Below, piece by piece: positions 14,413 through 19,173 of a stretch of DNA of 19,173 nt. Position 1 is the stretch's first letter, and each line of letters opens with the position of its first letter. The DNA comes from JAYEKL01 sp034660995 (GTDB lineage: Bacteria; Patescibacteriota; Minisyncoccia; JAHIHE01; JAGLIN01): positions 1 to 19,173 of the forward strand of contig JAYEKL010000035.1 of assembly GCA_034660995.1 (NCBI GenBank), read 5' to 3'. A program made the position numbers and the translations under genes. Under the pieces are notes generated by a model. The model was given only the letters and a program-made list of their open reading frames with translations. It made no database searches and was not told the origin of the DNA.

Positions 14413-14477
14413 TCACTGGACTATTATTTGGAACCATATGACATTTCTATTGGGGATTGACAATTATTTGGAACCAT
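14413..14477 (-). repeat. Partial tandem duplication of the 3' end of the VirB2-like gene
   Basis: On the minus strand TGGTTCCAAATAAT occurs in the coding end (to 14464) and again 41 bases downstream (to 14423). Each is preceded by CCCAATAG and ATGTCAT blocks; the second copy lacks about 20 bases. The real stop codon falls at the start of the second copy. Confidence 0.65.
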
Positions 14478-15715
14478 TTTTCAAGATTATTATCATGACA
14501 TATACAACTATTGGGAATATCAGGAGGAGGACCAGGATCACATGACATATCCATTTTAACACTCACTCCAACCCATACAGATTGAGGAGGAGGAGTAGTA
14601 GAAGGGAAAAGTTTAGGGGGAGGAGGAGTTACAGTAGTAAAAGTATGCCTATAAATTGGATAATCAGAAGAATTAAATAGATGAGAATCAGTATAACAAT
14701 CTGGAACATTTCCAGCCCACCAACATGCTATATCGCTTGGATTGCAACAATTTCCCCAAGTGCTAGAGCAATTAGGATTAGTATTCATACAACACCATTC
14801 ACTAACGCTTACAGGAGTTACACCATCAATTGCATCCCAATTAGTTGCTATATGAACTAAACCACCATTACAATCTCTCATACGAGAGAAATCAAAATAT
14901 ACAGGTTTGTCGACAGTTACCGTAAAATTTTCTCCTTCTCCAATACCAACAACACCTTCTACGCTATGACCAGCTCTCAAATCCCAATTTACTCCATGAT
15001 AGTTATTATCCGAAGCATAAGCCGGATTACTACAAACAGCATTACAATCAAGAGGCCCGGCACTATATTTAGGCTCAACAAAAACATCATCAATACACTT
15101 ACACCTTCCATTATAAGGCGCTTCATCAAAATTCAAACTTGTAAATAAAGGCGGTGATCCTTGTACAATACAAGGATAAGGATCAGGTAATTTACAATGA
15201 CCTTTTTTGCACTCTGTATGACAATCTCCAGCATTAGATTGCGTAGAAAGATCAGTACCGTCGTTACAAATGCACTTACCAGAGCCAGCAGGATCGTCAA
15301 ATAATTGATAGCAAGCTGCAAGATGAACAGTAGAAGGCGTAAAAGATGATCCTGGTTGTTTGATATATAAAGCATCTGGATTTATAGTAGCGATAAAGAT
15401 CCAAGAAAAAAGAGCGAGAATTAACCCGACAACAGCATTTTGGATTATATCCTTAGCATCAGAGATAGCGGCGGAATTTCCTGCGGCAGTAATATATCTC
15501 ATTCCACCAATTATTAACATCATTACCGCTACTATTCCAACGATACTAAGAATAAAGTTATACAGTCCAAGCATATACATAGAAAGATTTACCGTTCCAC
15601 TAGCAGGAAGACCAGGAATTCTAACAAGTGGAGTCCATTCCACGGCGCTAGCAAAGTTTGCGTATGTTAACGCAAATATAAAAGTTACCATACTAACCGC
15701 TTTTTTTATATTCAT
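14447..15715 (-). CDS. VirB2/TrbC-like protein with a large cysteine-rich ectodomain
   Basis: A 422-residue protein in two parts. Residues 1-24 form a signal peptide ending FASA. Residues 45-112 carry two membrane helices (YMLGLYNFILSIVGIVAVMM and IIQNAVVGLILALFSWIFIA) joined by GGMRYITAAGNSAAISDAKD, the typical layout of VirB2/TrbC pilins. True pilins of this type are ~100-130 residues. Here a ~310-residue extension follows with 22 cysteines, including two related modules (CxC...C...C at 148-169 and 205-228), paired CC at 308-309 and 323-324, and a final CIC at 404-406, so it is probably disulphide-bonded outside the cell. A proline-rich stretch (TPPPPKLFPSTTPPP) lies at about 363-377. It follows the 315-residue membrane protein (27 bp gap) and, further upstream, the VirB4-type ATPase. 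The stop depends on a four-base homopolymer (see finding). Confidence 0.82.
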   Translation of the reverse strand: MNIKKAVSMVTFIFALTYANFASAVEWTPLVRIPGLPASGTVNLSMYMLGLYNFILSIVGIVAVMMLIIGGMRYITAAGNSAAISDAKDIIQNAVVGLILALFSWIFIATINPDALYIKQPGSSFTPSTVHLAACYQLFDDPAGSGKCICNDGTDLSTQSNAGDCHTECKKGHCKLPDPYPCIVQGSPPLFTSLNFDEAPYNGRCKCIDDVFVEPKYSAGPLDCNAVCSNPAYASDNNYHGVNWDLRAGHSVEGVVGIGEGENFTVTVDKPVYFDFSRMRDCNGGLVHIATNWDAIDGVTPVSVSEWCCMNTNPNCSSTWGNCCNPSDIACWWAGNVPDCYTDSHLFNSSDYPIYRHTFTTVTPPPPKLFPSTTPPPQSVWVGVSVKMDMSCDPGPPPDIPNSCICHDNNLEKWFQIIVNPQ

Positions 15716-15742
15716 AATATTTATTTACTTTATTAAATCAAT

Positions 15743-16690
15743 TTAACTTTTTTCTTTATTGCCCTTTCTAAAATCAAGATAATTTAGAATAACAGCAATA
15801 GCGTTAAAAGGCAAAAGCTCAACTAAAGGAACATTTTCAAGTCCGAATAACATTAAAACAGAACGGATTGTAACCTTTGCCATTTTTTTATTTTTTCCTT
15901 TGGACTCGCTAAAAATTAAAATCCAAGTTATTGTAATTATCAAGGAAGAACAAAAGTTAATAATAAATGCTATAATCGTTGGAATAGCAGCTAATTCTAC
16001 ACCAAGAGTGCCAATAAGATCAATTAAATCTACTAGTATGGCCAAAATCAAAGTTATCACAGTCAACAATTTAACCGCGCCAGCAGGTGCATGACTTTTT
16101 TTTGCTGTAACCGCTCTTTTTTTGATTTCTTGAGCTTTTTTAAGCATTGCCTTTTTTTGCGCCTTCAATTTTTTTGCCATCCTTTCTTTCCGTTTTTTCG
16201 CTTGTTCCCTAGCTGTTTTTATCTGATTTTGTTTATCTTGAGCTATTTTACTCATTCGTTTTACTTGCTCTTGGTTTTTAACTTTTTTAATAGCTCTGTC
16301 TTTAATCATTTTCGCCTTTTCTTGCGTCTTCTGCTGTCCAGCTTTTAATCTAGAATTCACGGAATTGATAGCTCTACCTTTAATTCCTTGCGCCTTCTCT
16401 TGTATTTTTTGCCGTCCGGCTCCTAATCTAGAATTCGCAGGATCAGCATTATCTTTTTGACGATTTTTGTCAGCATTTTCCGATTTTTCTTGCGCGGCCA
16501 TAGCCTCAGACGACAAGGCTCTATCTTTTTCATTATCAGAAAGACCTTTAATCTTTTTTCCTAATGTTTTTAAACCAACATTTTTAAGATCTCTAAATTC
16601 ATGCTTAACACCATCTTCTATATTTTTTGAAATAGCAGCTTTTATTCTTTCTGTCTCTTCCTTCTTTTGTTTATCATCTAACTTTTCCAT
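15743..16690 (-). CDS. Coiled-coil membrane protein between VirB4-like and VirB2-like genes
   Basis: 315 residues with no recognised family. Residues 1-195 are highly charged (Lys, Glu, Gln, Arg) and probably form long helices or coiled coil. They include a tandem pair, NSRLGAGRQKIQEKAQGIK and NSRLKAGQQKTQEKAKMIK, followed by a basic stretch (KKRKERMAKKLKAQKKAML). The C-terminal ~115 residues hold two or three hydrophobic helices (VKLLTVITLILAILVDLIDL; AAIPTIIAFIINFCSSLIIT; a last one around SVLMLFGLENVPLVELLPF) and end in a basic tail. The protein is thus tail-embedded in the membrane with a large cytoplasmic arm. Position in a minus-strand set with a VirB4-type ATPase and a VirB2-like protein suggests a structural partner of that machine. 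The ATG at 16690 lacks a clear Shine-Dalgarno. Confidence 0.78.
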   Translation of the reverse strand: MEKLDDKQKKEETERIKAAISKNIEDGVKHEFRDLKNVGLKTLGKKIKGLSDNEKDRALSSEAMAAQEKSENADKNRQKDNADPANSRLGAGRQKIQEKAQGIKGRAINSVNSRLKAGQQKTQEKAKMIKDRAIKKVKNQEQVKRMSKIAQDKQNQIKTAREQAKKRKERMAKKLKAQKKAMLKKAQEIKKRAVTAKKSHAPAGAVKLLTVITLILAILVDLIDLIGTLGVELAAIPTIIAFIINFCSSLIITITWILIFSESKGKNKKMAKVTIRSVLMLFGLENVPLVELLPFNAIAVILNYLDFRKGNKEKS

Positions 16691-16788
16691 TTTTATAATT
16701 GAATAGTAATTTACAGCAACTAGCTACACATAATTCATTTTATTAATTTCGATAAGTTACTATAAAATTATGCAACATTTTTGTTATA

Positions 16789-16816
16789 TAATTAGCATAG
16801 AACAATATTGTCACAA
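16789..16816 (-). promoter_or_regulatory. Possible promoter for the coiled-coil/VirB2-like gene pair
   Basis: Reading the minus strand, TTGTGA (16816-16811) lies 16 bp from TAATTA (16794-16789), with an extended -10 TGC. It would start about 90 nt upstream of ATG 16690. The match is weak, but the extended element resembles the two better promoters in this window. Confidence 0.35.
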
Positions 16817-16831
16817 CATCCTTCTATTTAT

Positions 16832-16894
16832 AATATCCTTTGACTTTATAAAGAGGTGATATGTGTAGAGTTCTCTGTAAAGTTGAACGATATT
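16832..16894. mobile_element. Repeat family B, copy 3 (diverged, 63 bp)
   Basis: The ends AATATCCTTTGACTTTATAA and TTCTCTGTAAAGTTGAACGA match the family B termini with substitutions; they pair with each other at about 18 of 24 positions. The interior is about 18 bp shorter than in the other copies. It lies 20 bp before copy 2. Confidence 0.55.
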
Positions 16895-16914
16895 GAAGCA
16901 ATTACCAGCCCCCA

Positions 16915-16995
16915 AATATTCTTCGACCTTGTGGAGAAGTCAAACGCATAGAAGTTCATTTCACGCAAAAGTTCTCCATAAAGTCGAACAATATT
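16915..16995. mobile_element. Repeat family B, copy 2 (81 bp)
   Basis: It has the same length as copy 1 at 3310-3390 with nearly identical termini (AATATTCTTCGACCTTGTGG at the left, GTTCTCCATAAAGTCGAACA near the right). The interior is similar but diverged (ACGCATAGAAGTTCATTTCA versus ACGCATAAAACTTATTTTAC). Confidence 0.75.
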
Positions 16996-17059
16996 AAAAG
17001 AGGTAGGAACACAGCAATATTACACCATATTCTTTAAATTCTAAATAGTATTCTAGTCC

Positions 17060-18895
17060 TTACGCCGTTTCTTTGATTTCTTCTTTTGCTTTCTCAATTT
17101 CAAGAAGCTGTTCGGGATCAGAAGTTATAATCTGATCTTCTGAGTAAGAAGCAACAATTCTTATCGCGGCGCGTTTTGAACCAGCAGAGAAAATTCCTTC
17201 TCCAACATTACTTTCTAAAAGTAAAAACTTTTCTTCATCAGTAAGATAAAATGTATTAACTACAACTTTAATAGCCGCCGTAGATTGTTTTAATAAAAGC
17301 TGAATTGAAGAATTGGTAACAATCGGTTTTCCATATTTTGAAGTCATAAAATCAGTTACATCTTGAGTAATCGTAGTCAATCCTAAATAATATTTTCTAC
17401 ACCTCTTTGCAATTCCAAAAAGGAAAGATGCCGCGTCTTCGTGTTGCATCATAACCCATGCCTCGTCAACAACCATTATTCTTCTTTTCATTTTTGATCT
17501 AATCAATGTCCAAATATAGTGCAAAACCAAATACATCGCAACAGGACGAAGTTCTTCTTCCATATCACGAATATTGAAGACCACCATACCAGATTCAATA
17601 TTAATATTTGTTCTATGATTTAAAAATCCAGCAAAAGTTCCTTCAGTATATTTTTTAACTCTAATAGAAAGACTTTTTGCTCCCGTCATATTTTCTAACA
17701 CCATTTGCAAATCACCCATTGTTGGAGGCTCAAGATCGGAAAAATCAGTATCAGGAGTTATATCTTTAATGGCATAAGTTTCTGCGATTGCTTTATCTAA
17801 AATAGAATCTTCGTCAGGAGAAATTTTTCCAAGCATAACCTTAACAAGACCAGCAATATCAGAAATTGCTTTTCGCAAAACATCAGCCGGTGTCTCATCT
17901 TCAATTGCTGATGGTAAGTCAAAAGGATTTATGTGATGTTTTGAAGATAAAGAAATTCTCATAAAAGCTCCGCCAACTGTATCACAAAGATGTCTATATT
18001 CATTCTCAGGATCAACAATAATAACATCCGTTTCCATCATCAAACTTCTTAAAATCTCAATTTTTACAGCATAACTTTTTCCAGCTCCAGATTTAGCGAA
18101 AATAACCATATTCGCATTTTCCATTGAAAATCTATCAAATAAAATTAAACTATTATTATGTCTGTTAATTCCATATAATATTCCCTGATTAGAAGTTAAA
18201 TCACTAGAAACAAAAGGAAATGTAGTTGAAAGAGGAGAGGTGTTCATATTATTACCAATCATCAATTTATCACTTCCAAGAGGCAATGTTGAATTAAAAC
18301 CTTCTTCCATCTGCATAACAGTAGGCTTTAAATAAATAAGTTTTGCTTCTAAAATTGATTCTATTCGCGTCTCAACCTTACTTAATTGCTCCTTTGTATC
18401 TCCATATACCGTTATATAAAGACCAAATTGAAAGAAATGCTCAACACCTTGTTGAAGATCGTCTCTAAGCCCTTCTACATCTTGATATGCAGTTTCCAAG
18501 ATCGGATCTCTCACCATTCCCTTTTCCTCGTTCATTGATATTTGCGACTGAATTTGAGTAACAGTTTTACGAAGACTTTTTAATATCTCAGCAGTGCTCT
18601 GAGGATGAATAAACATAGCAACATCAAAAGTATTGTCAAAATTTATAATCGGAGAAAACCAATTTGTCTGAAGAAATCTAGGATAAGCATATACGAAAAT
18701 ACTAGAAGCAAGCTTTTTATTAATTGTGATATGATCACTTTCTATTTTGAAAGCAGCTGGAGCAATAATATCTTTTACAGTAGCTAATCCTTTTTGATAT
18801 ATTTTTTCAGACTCCAAAAGAGCCGACTTTTCAGAAGAACTTTCTTTTTTATTTACTCCTTTTTTTTGTGAAGATAGTTTTTTAAGAAAAGACAT
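17060..18895 (-). CDS. VirB4/TraC-type secretion ATPase
   Basis: A 611-residue ATPase of the VirB4 family, which powers pilus assembly or substrate transfer in type IV secretion systems. Residues 1-230 form the N-terminal domain seen in TraC/VirB4 proteins. The nucleotide site has Walker A at 267-274 (AKSGAGKS), VIIVDPENEY (291-300), Walker B at 473-478 (IMVVDE, then AWVMMQ), the arginine-rich AKRCRKYYLG (496-505) and a sensor-like TTITQDVTDF (507-516). The protein is shorter than classic VirB4 (~800 residues), as is usual for reduced Gram-positive and CPR versions. The downstream minus-strand genes encode a coiled-coil membrane protein and a VirB2-like protein, suggesting one machine; no VirD4, relaxase or VirB6 is present in the window. 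The start codon follows a heptad tandem repeat and has no Shine-Dalgarno. Confidence 0.93.
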   Translation of the reverse strand: MSFLKKLSSQKKGVNKKESSSEKSALLESEKIYQKGLATVKDIIAPAAFKIESDHITINKKLASSIFVYAYPRFLQTNWFSPIINFDNTFDVAMFIHPQSTAEILKSLRKTVTQIQSQISMNEEKGMVRDPILETAYQDVEGLRDDLQQGVEHFFQFGLYITVYGDTKEQLSKVETRIESILEAKLIYLKPTVMQMEEGFNSTLPLGSDKLMIGNNMNTSPLSTTFPFVSSDLTSNQGILYGINRHNNSLILFDRFSMENANMVIFAKSGAGKSYAVKIEILRSLMMETDVIIVDPENEYRHLCDTVGGAFMRISLSSKHHINPFDLPSAIEDETPADVLRKAISDIAGLVKVMLGKISPDEDSILDKAIAETYAIKDITPDTDFSDLEPPTMGDLQMVLENMTGAKSLSIRVKKYTEGTFAGFLNHRTNINIESGMVVFNIRDMEEELRPVAMYLVLHYIWTLIRSKMKRRIMVVDEAWVMMQHEDAASFLFGIAKRCRKYYLGLTTITQDVTDFMTSKYGKPIVTNSSIQLLLKQSTAAIKVVVNTFYLTDEEKFLLLESNVGEGIFSAGSKRAAIRIVASYSEDQIITSDPEQLLEIEKAKEEIKETA

Positions 18896-18898
18896 AAT

Positions 18899-18937
18899 TA
18901 GTATTAAGTAGTTAGTATTAAGTATTAAGTATTAAGC
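18899..18937. repeat. Heptad tandem repeat (GTATTAA)n before the VirB4 start
   Basis: About five copies of GTATTAA with one variant (GTAGTTA) lie immediately upstream of the VirB4-like start codon. The same unit builds the arms of the palindrome at 3269-3435. Confidence 0.8.
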
Positions 18938-18971
18938 AAAATTAAAATATATTGGTTATTGATGTTTGCCT

Positions 18972-19055
18972 CGTCAGAGTCTCTCTGCAGAGGACTCTGA
19001 CGGAAATCTCATTCATCCCGCTTTCTCGTCAGAGTCCCTATCGGAGACTCTGACG
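18972..19055. repeat. Twin hairpins with identical 10-bp arms
   Basis: CGTCAGAGTC and GACTCTGACG occur as inverted pairs twice: 18972-18981/18993-19002, with the palindromic loop CTCTGCAGAG, and 19027-19036/19046-19055, with loop CCTATCGGA. Both are preceded by CT and followed by G-rich bases. They look like a tandem REP-type palindrome; no T-run supports a terminator. Confidence 0.75.
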
Positions 19056-19099
19056 GGGCAGAATTCTATAATTCTTAAATAATGTTTAAATTTTTAATT

Positions 19100-19159
19100 T
19101 CAAAAAATTATAATATCTTCGCCAAATCTAGCAGTTCTTTCTTCTAAATCATAATTCAT
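19100..19159 (-). pseudogene. Truncated four-helix-bundle (23S intervening-protein type) gene remnant
   Basis: The minus-strand frame from ATG 19159 to TGA 19100 encodes only MNYDLEERTARFGEDIIIF. This is a close match to the conserved N-terminus of four-helix-bundle proteins of the 23S rRNA intervening-sequence family (usually ~120 residues, LEERTxxFGExII...F). The expected helices do not follow in any frame; the twin hairpins start ~45 bp further on. It is best read as a gene broken by deletion or repeat insertion. The match is short, so coincidence cannot be excluded. Confidence 0.5.
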
Positions 19160-19173
19160 AAATTTAATGTTTT

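Larger units (their letters stand above)
16691..17059. other. Intergenic region dominated by two repeat B copies
   Basis: 369 bp without a gene between the VirB4-like gene and the coiled-coil membrane gene. It carries a diverged and a well-preserved copy of repeat B in tandem and a predicted minus-strand promoter. Confidence 0.6.

Noticed and set aside
19100..19159. UGA recoding (Gly) that would extend the four-helix-bundle frame
   Set aside because: Read through, the frame meets TAA two codons later, and another gene here ends naturally at TGA before a terminator, so the standard bacterial code fits.

Overview
The window is AT-rich, compact bacterial DNA that reads as Candidatus Phyla Radiation (Patescibacteria). 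Signs are very lysine- and isoleucine-rich proteins, tRNA genes without an encoded CCA, many starts without a Shine-Dalgarno, a four-helix-bundle (23S intervening-protein type) remnant and a reduced VirB4/VirB2-like secretion cluster. UGA is a stop (one gene ends in TGA), so the Gracilibacteria/Absconditabacteria code is not supported. The lineage assignment is inference.

Layout. (1) 1-3031, minus strand: two polytopic membrane proteins resembling GT-C glycosyltransferases, the first cut by the window edge, with a 91-bp interspersed repeat between them. (2) 3095-4403: tRNA-Leu(UAG), a large nested palindrome and a Xer tyrosine recombinase. (3) 4669-9983, plus strand: an rpsO-to-pnp region. 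rpsO overlaps an NYN-domain protein. An inserted stretch follows with a HEPN/MNT nucleotidyltransferase pair between two nearly identical ~118-bp direct repeats. pnp comes next behind a long leader hairpin. (4) 10246-13116, plus strand: a 697-residue membrane protein with a long charged cytoplasmic region, two tiny genes, a terminator and tRNA-Ser(CGA). (5) 13472-14402, plus strand: a strong promoter, a ~280-nt leader with a sequestered Shine-Dalgarno, and a 195-residue membrane-anchored protein ending in a terminator. (6) 14447-18895, minus strand: a T4SS-like set transcribed in the order VirB4-type ATPase, coiled-coil/membrane protein, VirB2/TrbC-like protein with a 22-cysteine ectodomain. 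(7) 18899-19159: repeats and a truncated gene remnant.

How the parts fit. rpsO, NYN and pnp point to an RNA-handling neighbourhood interrupted by a HEPN/MNT module. The right third looks like an envelope or secretion locus in which a VirB4 motor could energise assembly of the VirB2-like membrane protein; the convergent 195-residue protein may be another surface component.

The most striking non-coding feature is repeat density. At least four families of short palindromic or terminal-inverted-repeat elements occur, two or more copies each, plus private 7-9-nt tandem repeats in nearly every intergenic gap. These were found by eye; copy numbers elsewhere in the genome are unknown.
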